This document shows, one piece after another, positions 8,469 through 16,404 of a DNA stretch of 64,000 nucleotides. The position numbers were made by a program, and so were the translations under genes. Origin of the DNA: Pseudomonas urmiensis (GTDB taxonomy: Bacteria; Pseudomonadota; Gammaproteobacteria; Pseudomonadales; Pseudomonadaceae); assembly GCF_014268815.2 (NCBI RefSeq), contig NZ_JABWRE020000001.1, positions 2,051,001 to 2,115,000 of the forward strand, in the 5' to 3' direction. The notes under the pieces were generated by a model. The model saw only the letters and a program-made list of their open reading frames with translations, made no database searches and was not told where the DNA came from. How positions within the stretch are numbered: position 1 is the stretch's first letter; each line of letters starts with the position of its first letter.

Positions 8469-9617
8469 ATGAGCAGCACATTCTTCATCCCCGCCGTCAA
8501 CATCATGGGCATCGATTGCCTGGAGGAGGCGATGACCGCCATTGCCGGCTATGGCCTGCGCAAGGCATTGATCGTCACCGACGAAGGGCTGGCGAAGGCT
8601 GGCGTGGCCCAGCGTATCTCCGAGATGCTGGCAATGCGTGACATCGATTCGGTGGTGTTCGACGGCGCCCAGCCCAACCCGAGCATCGCCAATGTCGAAG
8701 CGGGCCTGGCGGTGCTCCAGCGTGAACGCTGTGACTGTGTGGTGTCCCTCGGTGGCGGCTCACCCCACGACTGCGCCAAGGGCATTGCCCTGTGCGCAAC
8801 CAATGGCGGGCATATCAGCGATTACGAGGGTGTCGACCGCTCAAGCAAGCCGCAGTTGCCGCTGATTGCGATCAATACCACTGCCGGTACGGCCAGCGAG
8901 ATGACTCGCTTCTGCATCATCACTGATCAAGCACGCCACGTGAAAATGGCCATTGTCGACCGTAACGTCACGCCGATTCTCTCGGTCAACGACCCAGCCT
9001 TGATGGCCGCTATGCCCAAGGGCCTGACGGCCGCGACGGGCATGGACGCCCTGACCCATGCCATCGAGGCGTATGTGTCGACAGCGGCAACCCCGATTAC
9101 CGACGCTTGCGCGCTCAAGGCCATCAGCCTGATCAGCGACAACCTGCGCCAGGCGGTGGCGGACGGCAAGGATCTGCAAGCGCGGGAGAACATGGCCTAT
9201 GCCCAGTTCCTTGCCGGCATGGCGTTCAACAATGCCTCGCTCGGCTACGTCCATGCCATGGCCCACCAGCTCGGCGGCTATTATGACTTGCCGCATGGGG
9301 TCTGTAATGCGGTGCTGCTACCGCACGTGCAGCGCTTCAATGCCAAGGTCAGTGCGGCGCGTCTGCGCGATGTGGCCAAGGCCATGGGCGTGCGGGTGTG
9401 TGCCTTGGATGCGCAGCAGGGCGCGGGGGCGGCGATCAGCGCAATCGAGCATCTGGCTGCGGCGATCGGCATTCCCGCGGGGCTGGCGGAGTTGGGTGCC
9501 AAAGTCCAGGACGTGCCGGTCCTGGCTGAAAACGCGTTGAAGGATGCGTGTGGGCTGACCAATCCGCGGCCGGCCAGCCAGGCTGAGATCGAGGCGATCT
9601 TCCGCGCGGCGTTCTGA
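8469..9617 (+). CDS. yiaY: Iron-containing alcohol dehydrogenase, YiaY type
   Basis: A 382-residue group III (iron-activated) dehydrogenase. It shows the NAD-binding [13 protein letters not shown], the [14 protein letters not shown] stretch, and metal-ligand regions [21 protein letters not shown] and LPHGVCN. The sequence follows E. coli YiaY almost from end to end, including length. E. coli YiaY has been described as an alcohol/threonine dehydrogenase; the natural substrate here is not known. ATG 8469 has GAGGA about 8 bases upstream. It stands alone between two strong hairpins (8346-8380 and 9629-9665), so it is probably a single-gene unit. Confidence 0.9.
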   Translation: MSSTFFIPAVNIMGIDCLEEAMTAIAGYGLRKALIVTDEGLAKAGVAQRISEMLAMRDIDSVVFDGAQPNPSIANVEAGLAVLQRERCDCVVSLGGGSPHDCAKGIALCATNGGHISDYEGVDRSSKPQLPLIAINTTAGTASEMTRFCIITDQARHVKMAIVDRNVTPILSVNDPALMAAMPKGLTAATGMDALTHAIEAYVSTAATPITDACALKAISLISDNLRQAVADGKDLQARENMAYAQFLAGMAFNNASLGYVHAMAHQLGGYYDLPHGVCNAVLLPHVQRFNAKVSAARLRDVAKAMGVRVCALDAQQGAGAAISAIEHLAAAIGIPAGLAELGAKVQDVPVLAENALKDACGLTNPRPASQAEIEAIFRAAF

Positions 9618-9628
9618 TCGTTCAGCTC

Positions 9629-9665
9629 AATCGCCGGACACGTCCCAGTGACGTGTCCGGCGATT
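9629..9665. terminator. Bidirectional hairpin between convergent genes
   Basis: A perfect 16-base stem (AATCGCCGGACACGTC at 9629-9644, complement at 9650-9665) around the 5-base loop CCAGT. It lies 11 bases past the alcohol dehydrogenase stop and 16 bases before the end of the opposing gene at 9682, so it can serve both. Confidence 0.75.
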
Positions 9666-9681
9666 GGCAGCGCTACTGTCT

Positions 9682-10866
9682 TCAGCGTTCGCGCATGAAG
9701 AACCCTGCCACATACTTGCGAAACGTCTCCAGGCTCTTGAAGTCGGCATAGCGCTTGAAGTGCTCGGTCTCAGGCTCCGGCCCGACGGGTTGTTCGAGCA
9801 GTGAAACCGATAGCACCCGGTCCTGATCCGAGGTCAGCACCAGTTCATCCATCACCTGGCCACCGATTACCGGCCGGCGCATCAGTACCTTGACCCCCTT
9901 GCTCGCCATCCAGTCGATCAACGACACCAGCGCCTTGAGCGGTTCGCGCTCTTCATCGCGGTACACCGGGAACAGATGCGCGCGCGACAATACCGGCACG
10001 CTGGCGACATGGATCAACTCATAGAAGTGGCTGCCTGCCATGGTCGGTGAGTAAAGGGCCAAGGCCAGCAGTGGCCCAGTGGTGCGGCTGCCACCCCAAT
10101 ACAAGTGATGCCCCTGGAAATCGAAGCCATCTTCGCTGCGGGCGTTGAACAGCTTGCGTGCCTTGATCTGATCGACGCAGTCGAGCAACAGGCCGTGGCG
10201 GCGGTGGTTGGCAAATACCGTGGCTTCGCGCAGGCGGGACTTGAGCATCATCATGTGCTTCATGTCCAGGCGGGTTTCCAGGTAGTTGCTGGCCGGCACC
10301 CGTTCGAGCAAGGGGTAGCGACTGGCGACGCTGCGCAGTTCGGCGAACTGGGCGGTGAGGTCTTTTTTCAGGTGGGTGGCATAGACGTTCAGGCCGCTGA
10401 TCTCGATCCAGGTCAGCAGTAGCGACAGCAGATGTTGCTGCTCACGCCGATCGCCAGGCTCTGCAGCCGCGCCGCCTTCTGCGGTTTTGCGAAAATCGCC
10501 TATCAGCCGCAGCGGCGTATCGGGCGCCAGCCAAGCCGGTGGCGGGGTGGTCTCGTTGCGGCGCTCGTCGGCCTCGCGCTCATCCTTGGTGAACGGGCAG
10601 CCGGGGGCATGCTCGGGGGTGTCGGGGTTGTTGCGCAGGATCAGCCGACCGGTGTCGCCATTGAGGGCGATGTTGAGCACCGGCAAGGCATCCTTGCGGC
10701 AATCACAGGCCAGCCACTGGTTGGCGCTGCGCACCTTCATCAGCATCTGGTTGGCCTGTAGCACGGCGGGGCCGCTGAGGCTGGCGCTGGCAAAACCGGC
10801 CAGCAGTTCTTCCTCGGCTGGGGTCAGGCTGCGCACCAGGGTGGCGTTTTTTTCGATGATTCGCAT
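9682..10866 (-). CDS. Conserved protein of unknown function with a CxC...C cluster
   Basis: I do not firmly recognise this 394-residue soluble protein. The start ATG 10866 (MRIIEKNATLVRSL) is preferred to an upstream one at 10893 because the extra residues look like read-through of the adjacent repeat. Near residues 55-95 there is ACDCRKD followed by a basic stretch and HAPGCPF, a possible metal site. The layout (CxC, then an Arg/Pro-rich HAPxC segment, then a Leu-rich region with LLSLLLTWIEISGLN) recalls DUF1173 proteins of integrative elements, but only loosely and from memory. No signal peptide or membrane helix. It is separated from the VOC gene upstream on the same strand by an inverted repeat, so it may be its own unit. 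Function unknown. Confidence 0.75.
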   Translation of the reverse strand: MRIIEKNATLVRSLTPAEEELLAGFASASLSGPAVLQANQMLMKVRSANQWLACDCRKDALPVLNIALNGDTGRLILRNNPDTPEHAPGCPFTKDEREADERRNETTPPPAWLAPDTPLRLIGDFRKTAEGGAAAEPGDRREQQHLLSLLLTWIEISGLNVYATHLKKDLTAQFAELRSVASRYPLLERVPASNYLETRLDMKHMMMLKSRLREATVFANHRRHGLLLDCVDQIKARKLFNARSEDGFDFQGHHLYWGGSRTTGPLLALALYSPTMAGSHFYELIHVASVPVLSRAHLFPVYRDEEREPLKALVSLIDWMASKGVKVLMRRPVIGGQVMDELVLTSDQDRVLSVSLLEQPVGPEPETEHFKRYADFKSLETFRKYVAGFFMRER

Positions 10867-10875
10867 GAAGCAGCT

Positions 10876-10940
10876 CCAAGCTACAAGCCTCAAGCTTCAA
10901 GCAAAGCCGCGCCGCTTTCAACTTGAAGCTTGTGGCTTGG
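10876..10940. repeat. Imperfect inverted repeat of the CAAGCTTCAAG type
   Basis: The left arm (10876-10901, CCAAGCTACAAG then CCTCAAGCTTCAAG) pairs with the right arm (10922-10940, CTTGAAGCTTGTGGCTTGG) apart from an extra CCTCAAG in the left arm. Short CAAGC/CTTGAAGC repeats of this kind are scattered between genes in many Pseudomonas genomes. Here it lies between two minus-strand genes and could end transcription of the VOC gene. That role is inferred. Confidence 0.6.
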
Positions 10941-10950
10941 TGCTCAAGGC

Positions 10951-11418
10951 TCAGTTAGCGCCGAACATCTTCGCGGCGCGGGCGCGAATTTCTTCAACCG
11001 AGAGGTCTTCCTTATGGGTCGAGACGAACCACAGGTTGCCGAACGGGTCCTTCACGGTGCCACTGCGGTCGCCGTAGAACTGGTCTTGCAAAGGGCTGAC
11101 CTGGGTAGCGCCAGCAGCGATGGCCTGGGCGTAGATCTGGTCGCAGTCCTCGACATACAAGTGCAGGCCAACAGCCACGCCGTTGACCGATTGGCTGGCG
11201 GTCAAGCCGCCGCTTTCGCCGCAGGGCTCGGCGAGCATCAGCGACGAGTCGCCGATTTTCAGCTCGGCGTGGCCGACCCGGCCGTCTGGGCTGTCGAGGC
11301 GAAACATCTCTTGGGCGTTGAAGGCCTTTTTGTAGAACTCGATGGCCAGGTGGGCGTCCTTGATGCCCAGGTAGGGGGTGATGCTGTGTTGCCCTTCGGG
11401 AATCGGTTTGGCTGCCAT
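10951..11418 (-). CDS. VOC-family (glyoxalase/PhnB-like) protein
   Basis: A 155-residue single-chain protein of the vicinal oxygen chelate fold with two beta-alpha-beta-beta-beta modules: SITPYLGIKDAHLAIEFY opens the first and VGLHLYVEDCDQIYAQAI the second. The end DPFGNLWFVSTHKEDLS is typical of PhnB-like members, often annotated as glyoxalase or bleomycin-resistance-like. ATG 11418 has GGAG about 8 bases upstream; a longer frame from 11457 has no comparable ribosome site. The upstream region holds a degenerate REP and, about 110 bases before the start, a perfect SOS box. Substrate unknown. Confidence 0.85.
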   Translation of the reverse strand: MAAKPIPEGQHSITPYLGIKDAHLAIEFYKKAFNAQEMFRLDSPDGRVGHAELKIGDSSLMLAEPCGESGGLTASQSVNGVAVGLHLYVEDCDQIYAQAIAAGATQVSPLQDQFYGDRSGTVKDPFGNLWFVSTHKEDLSVEEIRARAAKMFGAN

Positions 11419-11458
11419 CTTGTTATCTCCTTGGGGTTTGAGCATTGGGCGGGTCATG

Positions 11459-11495
11459 CTGGCCTCTCGCGGGACCAGCCCGCTGCTACACGGAC
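11459..11495. repeat. Degenerate P. putida-type REP element
   Basis: The stretch beginning CTGGCCTCTCGCGGG and continuing ACCAGCCCGCTGCTACA follows the known P. putida REP (GGCCTCTTCGCGGG, then AAACCCGCTCCTACA) with a few changes, keeping the CGCGGG/CCCGC stem. Recognition is from memory of the REP consensus. It supports assignment to the P. putida / P. fluorescens side of the genus. Confidence 0.65.
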
Positions 11496-11530
11496 GGTGT
11501 CGCGCGATGAGGCCAATATAAACAGCGAGG

Positions 11531-11546
11531 CTGTATGTTTATACAG
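11531..11546. promoter_or_regulatory. LexA (SOS) box
   Basis: CTGTATGTTTATACAG has both conserved halves, CTGT and ACAG, with an AT-rich 8-base centre, a full match to the gamma-proteobacterial SOS consensus CTGT-N8-ACAG. The only gene that starts downstream is the minus-strand VOC gene (start 11418); the gene on the other side (ending at 11593) is also minus-strand and ends here. LexA control of the VOC transcript is inferred. Confidence 0.65.
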
Positions 11547-11592
11547 CTAGCCGCTTAACGCAAATGCCAATTCCCCATAAGCAACCGTCTGG

Positions 11593-13218
11593 CTAGAAGA
11601 TGTAGTCGGTCGTCAGGAAGCTCGATTGTCGATTACGAATGATCTCGCTGATCAATTGTTTGTTAGCCTCCTGGAACTTGGTCGCGACCAAGGTGCGGAT
11701 CGAGAATACCCGCAAGGCGTCATGTACCGACAAGGTCCCTTCAGCGCTGTTCTTGCGGCCGTTGAACGGGTAGGTATCCGGGCCACGCTGGCACTGCGCA
11801 TTGATGTTGATGCGCCCCACCTGGTTGGCAAAGGTGTCGACCAGCGTGCCGATGGTCTGGGGATCATTGCCGAACAGGCTCAACTGCTGGCCGTAGTCGG
11901 AGTCCAGTACATATTCGATCACTGTCTCAAGGTCGCGGTAGGGCACCACCGGCACCACCGGCCCAAACTGCTCCTCGTGATACACGCGCATATCGGCGCT
12001 AACCGGGTAGAGCAGGGCAGGATAGAAGAACGAACCCCGGCTGTGGCCGCCGCCTTCATGCTCATTGAGTACCTGCGCGCCCTTGCCCTTGGCATCCTCC
12101 ACCAAGGCGTTGAGGTAGTCGACCTTGCCTTGCTCCGGCAGTGGCGTCAGCGCCACCCCCGGTGCCCAGGGCATGCCGGGCTTGAGCGCAGCCAGCTTGC
12201 GTTGGAATTTCTCCAGGAACGGCGCGACCACATCCTCGTGCACGAACAGGATCTTCAGCGCGGTGCAGCGCTGGCCATTGAAGGACAGGGCGCCGGTCAC
12301 TGCTTCCTCGACGGCGTTGTCCAGGTCCACCTGGGGCAGCACGATCCCGGGGTTCTTGGCGTCCAGGCCCAGCGCTGCGCGCAGGCGGTGCGGGCGTGGG
12401 TGGAGTTTTTTCAGGTCGCTGGCGGCTTTGTGGGTGCCGATGAAGGCGAACACGTCGATCTTGCCGCTGGCCATCAAGGCGCTGACGGTCTCCCGGCCGC
12501 GACCATAGATGACGTTGATCACCCCGGCCGGGAAGCTGTCGCGGAACGCTTCGAGCAGTGGCCGGATCAGCAGCACGCCGAACTTGGCCGGCTTGAACAC
12601 CACGGTATTGCCCATGATCAACGCCGGGATCAGGGTGGTGAAGGTCTCGTTCAGCGGATAGTTGTAAGGGCCCATGCACAGCGCCACGCCTAGCGGCGCA
12701 CGGCGGATCTGGCCGAGGGTGCCTTGTTCGAGTTCAAAGCGGCTGGAGCGTCGGTCCAGATCCTTGAGGGCGTTGATGGTGTCGACGATGTAGTCGCAGG
12801 TGCGGTCGAACTCTTTCTCCGAATCCTTGAGGTTCTTGCCAATCTCCCACATCAGCAGCTTGACCACCGCGCTGCGCTGTTCGCGCATGCGCGCCAGGAA
12901 CGCTTCGACGTGCTGGATGCGCTCGGCCACGCGCATGTTCGGCCAGCTGCCGCGGCCTTTGTCATAGGCTTGAACCGCAGCATCCAGGGCGGTGAGGGCG
13001 GTGTCGGCGTCAAGCAACGGTGCACTGCCCAAAATCACCTGGTGCTCTTCATCGCCCTGTTTGAGCCAGACCGGACTGCGCACGGTAGCCAAGGGCCCGT
13101 GCCATTGCCTGAGTTCGCCATTGACGAGGTAATCGCGCTGTTCCAGTGGCGGGCCGAGGCGCCAGGCTTCGGGGATCTCTTCGGCGGTCGGAAACAGCGA
13201 ATCGAGCAAACGGTCCAT
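11593..13218 (-). CDS. NADP-dependent glyceraldehyde-3-phosphate dehydrogenase-like aldehyde dehydrogenase (GapN-like)
   Basis: A 541-residue member of the aldehyde dehydrogenase superfamily in the subgroup usually annotated as non-phosphorylating NADP glyceraldehyde-3-phosphate dehydrogenase. It shows the nucleotide-fold stretch GPYNYPLNETFTTLIPAL, NTVVFKPA, the catalytic cysteine in SFNGQRCTALK (Cys318) and HEEQFGPVVPVVPY near the end. The usual general-base glutamate of E-L-G-G-K-(N/D)-P is not present: the aligned stretch reads ALGLDAKNPG, with Ala282 in its place. ATG 13218 has GAGGTG upstream. It stands divergent from the GGDEF-EAL gene, about 140 bases apart. Substrate is by family annotation only. 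Confidence 0.8.
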   Translation of the reverse strand: MDRLLDSLFPTAEEIPEAWRLGPPLEQRDYLVNGELRQWHGPLATVRSPVWLKQGDEEHQVILGSAPLLDADTALTALDAAVQAYDKGRGSWPNMRVAERIQHVEAFLARMREQRSAVVKLLMWEIGKNLKDSEKEFDRTCDYIVDTINALKDLDRRSSRFELEQGTLGQIRRAPLGVALCMGPYNYPLNETFTTLIPALIMGNTVVFKPAKFGVLLIRPLLEAFRDSFPAGVINVIYGRGRETVSALMASGKIDVFAFIGTHKAASDLKKLHPRPHRLRAALGLDAKNPGIVLPQVDLDNAVEEAVTGALSFNGQRCTALKILFVHEDVVAPFLEKFQRKLAALKPGMPWAPGVALTPLPEQGKVDYLNALVEDAKGKGAQVLNEHEGGGHSRGSFFYPALLYPVSADMRVYHEEQFGPVVPVVPYRDLETVIEYVLDSDYGQQLSLFGNDPQTIGTLVDTFANQVGRININAQCQRGPDTYPFNGRKNSAEGTLSVHDALRVFSIRTLVATKFQEANKQLISEIIRNRQSSFLTTDYIF

Positions 13219-13358
13219 GGTTACTGCACCTCACAGGTTTGGCTAGGTGAAACGCTTCAGCGTCCGAGCATGCACCCGCCGCAAGAAAAACACCAGTCTG
13301 GCTCAACATTGGCCAGCCTGCGCCGATACAGGATCAATCGTCCTCCGATCGCGGGCCC

Positions 13359-15593
13359 ATGAGAACCGTCCACCCTTCCCCTGATGACCCGCCAGCCGCC
13401 GCGGGCTCGCTGCGTCGCAGCGCCAACCGCCTGCTGCCAGTGGGTTTTGCCGTGATTGGCATCAGCTTGTCGCTGGTGCTTGGCCGGCTGGACGTGCAAC
13501 GCGAGCAGAGCGAGCAGGTCGCCACCATTGCTGCACATTTGTCTGGGGTACGGGCCGCCTTGGAGGCGCAACTGCGCGCAGCCTTTGGCGAAACCGAGGG
13601 CATTGCCCAACTGATTGCCGCCGATGGCCATATCAGTGCCGAGCACTTCCATGGCATGGCGCGTGAAGCGTTGGCTTCGGTGCCGTACATGCGCCATGTG
13701 TCGCTGGCGCCGGACGATGTGATCAGCGATGTCTATCCGCTCAAGGACAACCAGGCCATCATTGGCCTGGACTACCGGCGTCTGCCGGAGCAGTTCCCGC
13801 TGTTGCAATCGGCGCGCGAGCAGATGCAGCCGGTGCTTGCCGGGCCGGTGAAGCTATATCAGGGCGGCCAGGCGCTGATTTATCGGCGCCCGGTGTTCAT
13901 CAATGGCAAGCGCGGGGTGAAGTTCTATTGGGGCAACGTCTCGACCGTGGCCGACATCGATCGGCTGCTGGCCGCCGCCGGGCTTGGGCCGGAGCTTGAG
14001 ATCGACGTGGCCGTGCGTGGCGCCAATGGCCAAGGCGGCGAAGGCGGGTTGATCTGGGGCGATGCACGGCTGTTCGAAGACCCGCTGCTCAGCCAGACGG
14101 TGGAAGTGCCAGGTGGTCGCTGGCAGCTGGTGGCTGCCCCGCGTGCCGGCTGGCCGGTGCTGGGCTTGTTCGCGTCGCCCTTGTTTTTGTTCGCCTTGAG
14201 TTGCACCGGGCTGTTCAGCGTGTTCGTCGCCCAGCTCAATCGCAATCACCGTTTGCTCAAGCAGCGCAACCGCGAACTGCGCCAGTCACAGGCTCAGCTG
14301 GAGCGCCTGGCCCACTACGACACCATCACTGGGCTGCCTAATCGCGTGCTGTTCCAGCAGCAGTTGGCCGCTGCCATCCTCAAGGGCAATGGCCTGGCGG
14401 TGTTGATGCTGGATATCGACGGCTTCAAGCAGGTCAATGACAGCCTCGGCCACCCCATGGGCGATCTGCTTTTGCAACAAGCCACCGCGCGCTTTTTGCA
14501 AGAGCTCGACAGCGCCGACCGCGTATGCCGACTCGGCGGCGATGAGTTCGTGTTCATGCTCCAAGGCAGCCAGGGCCAGGTCAGTCATCAGGTACGGGCA
14601 ATCTTGCGTTGCCTGCAACGGCCGTTCGACCTCAACGGCAATGCCGCGCTGGTCACCGGCAGCATCGGTTTGGCCTGGTGTCCGCAGCATGGCGAGAGTG
14701 TCGACAGCCTGCTGCGCCATGCCGACACCGCCATGTACGTGGCCAAGGAGAGCGGCCGCAATGCCTGGCGCCCGTATCACCCCGAGATGACCGCGCGCCT
14801 GCAGCAGCGGCTGGAGTTGGAACGCAACCTGCGCCGGGCCCTGCAGGACAACGAATTCGAGCTGTGGTACCAGCCCAAGGTGGATTTGTTCAGTGGTCAG
14901 CTGGAGGGGGTCGAGGCGCTGTTGCGCTGGCGTGACCCCGAGCATGGGCTGGTGTCGCCGGCCGAGTTCATCCCGTTGGCCGAACGCACCGGTTTGATCA
15001 TCCCGCTAGGTGAGTTGGTGCTGGATCTGGCCTGCGCGCAGTTGGCCAGCTGGCGCGCCGCAGACTGTTTGCCTGGGCCATTGGCGATCAACGTCGCGGC
15101 CTTGCAGATCGAGCGCAGCGACTATGTCACCAGCCTCGCTACGGCGCTGGCACGTTACGACTTGCCGGCGCAACTGCTGGAGGTGGAGATCACCGAAAGC
15201 TTGCTGATGGAAAGCCAGCAGCAGGCCTGCGCGGTGCTGGCCCAGCTGCAAGCCATGGGCGTGGCCACCGCGGTGGACGACTTCGGGACCGGCTACTCGT
15301 CGCTGGCCTATCTGCGCTCGCTGCCGATCGATCACCTGAAGATCGACCGCGCCTTCATCAAGGACCTGCCTGGCGACGACGATGCCGTCGCCGTTGCCCG
15401 CGCGATCATCGACCTGGGCCATGCGCTGGGCTTTCGGATCACCGCCGAAGGCATCGAAACCCAGGAGCAGTACGATTTTCTGCGCAATGCCGGATGCAAT
15501 CAGGGCCAAGGCTACCTGATGGCCCGGCCGATGCCTGCGCAGGCGTTGCAGGCATGGCTGGTGCAACATGAGCAGCGGCGGCCGGCGCGCTGA
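13359..15593 (+). CDS. Membrane CHASE-GGDEF-EAL c-di-GMP enzyme
   Basis: A 744-residue inner-membrane protein with a hydrophobic helix at about 26-42, a periplasmic CHASE-type sensor domain to about 260, a second helix at about 266-292, a GGDEF domain and a C-terminal EAL domain. The cyclase signature is intact (RLGGDEFVFM, GGDEF at 393-397). So is the phosphodiesterase domain: VEALLRW (EAL at 519-521), VDDFGTGYSSLAYL and AEGIETQEQ. Both activities look possible, and which prevails cannot be read from sequence. No RxxD inhibitory site is obvious just before GGDEF. There is no clear ribosome site before ATG 13359. It converges on the end of the exopolysaccharide operon with only 19 bases between. 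Confidence 0.93.
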   Translation: MRTVHPSPDDPPAAAGSLRRSANRLLPVGFAVIGISLSLVLGRLDVQREQSEQVATIAAHLSGVRAALEAQLRAAFGETEGIAQLIAADGHISAEHFHGMAREALASVPYMRHVSLAPDDVISDVYPLKDNQAIIGLDYRRLPEQFPLLQSAREQMQPVLAGPVKLYQGGQALIYRRPVFINGKRGVKFYWGNVSTVADIDRLLAAAGLGPELEIDVAVRGANGQGGEGGLIWGDARLFEDPLLSQTVEVPGGRWQLVAAPRAGWPVLGLFASPLFLFALSCTGLFSVFVAQLNRNHRLLKQRNRELRQSQAQLERLAHYDTITGLPNRVLFQQQLAAAILKGNGLAVLMLDIDGFKQVNDSLGHPMGDLLLQQATARFLQELDSADRVCRLGGDEFVFMLQGSQGQVSHQVRAILRCLQRPFDLNGNAALVTGSIGLAWCPQHGESVDSLLRHADTAMYVAKESGRNAWRPYHPEMTARLQQRLELERNLRRALQDNEFELWYQPKVDLFSGQLEGVEALLRWRDPEHGLVSPAEFIPLAERTGLIIPLGELVLDLACAQLASWRAADCLPGPLAINVAALQIERSDYVTSLATALARYDLPAQLLEVEITESLLMESQQQACAVLAQLQAMGVATAVDDFGTGYSSLAYLRSLPIDHLKIDRAFIKDLPGDDDAVAVARAIIDLGHALGFRITAEGIETQEQYDFLRNAGCNQGQGYLMARPMPAQALQAWLVQHEQRRPAR

Positions 15594-15612
15594 GATCGCT
15601 GCTCGACGCCTA

Positions 15613-16404
15613 TCAAGTCTGCGCAGCGAGTGCCGAAGGCTGAGCAGCCAGGCAGGTGTAGCCAACCCGAGGAAGCCCCGCCAGCCGCTGGTCAATCAGG
15701 CTCTTGAGCGACTCGCCGGTGGCCAGGTAGGCATCACCAAAGTCATGCCCGCCCAGTGCGCTGGGATGGGCGACGATTTCCAGTACGCCCTGTTTGGGCG
15801 CCAGGCCCGCTTTCAAGTCCAGCGGCGTGCACACGTAGTCTGCCGTCGCCCCGCTGAGTTGGCGCAAGCGCCGATTGAGCAGCGCCTTGAAAGTTTTCTT
15901 CAAGGGGCCGATGTTCTGCCCCAGGTTGCGCGCCAAGCGCACTGGCACCCCTTGTTTGCGAGCGAAGCGTGCGACGATCTCGCCGATCGGCCAGATGTTG
16001 TGCACATGCTGATGCGAGTCCAGGTGGCTGGGCATCACCCCATGTTCCAGGCAGCGGTTCCACTGGGCTTCGAGCTCCTGCTCGACTGCCAGCCGCTCAC
16101 GCCGCGTCAGGCGCAGGGTGCGGCGCTTGAGCTTGAGCTCGAATTCGCCGTGCGGCGCGCAAAAACGCGCTTCGGCCAAGATGGCCTGGCTTAACGGCCG
16201 GCCGTAGGTCAGGTTGAAATGCAAGCCAATCCGTCCTTTGAGCGCCGGCTGCTGGGCCAGGACGCAGGCTGCGGCAAACGCCGGCATGTTGGCCATGGCC
16301 GTCGCCGAACTGATCAAGCCGGCCTGGAAGGCATGCAAGATCACCGCGTTGGTATGGGCACTGAGGCCGAAATCGTCAGCGTTGACTATGACCTGAGATG
16401 GCAT
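15613..16404 (-). CDS. ChbG/HpnK (YdjC)-family carbohydrate deacetylase
   Basis: A 263-residue cytoplasmic protein of the YdjC fold, metal-dependent deacetylases acting on N-acetylated sugars. The metal site is visible: IVNADDFGLS at the N terminus supplies the Asp, and SHLDSHQHVHNI (about 125-136) the histidines. The start ATG 16404 follows AGGAGAG and lies inside the end of the preceding gene (29-base overlap). It is the last gene of the exopolysaccharide operon, so a role in trimming or modifying an N-acetylated building block or lipid-linked intermediate is likely, but inferred. The frame ends 19 bases from the convergent GGDEF-EAL gene. Confidence 0.88.
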   Translation of the reverse strand: MPSQVIVNADDFGLSAHTNAVILHAFQAGLISSATAMANMPAFAAACVLAQQPALKGRIGLHFNLTYGRPLSQAILAEARFCAPHGEFELKLKRRTLRLTRRERLAVEQELEAQWNRCLEHGVMPSHLDSHQHVHNIWPIGEIVARFARKQGVPVRLARNLGQNIGPLKKTFKALLNRRLRQLSGATADYVCTPLDLKAGLAPKQGVLEIVAHPSALGGHDFGDAYLATGESLKSLIDQRLAGLPRVGYTCLAAQPSALAAQT

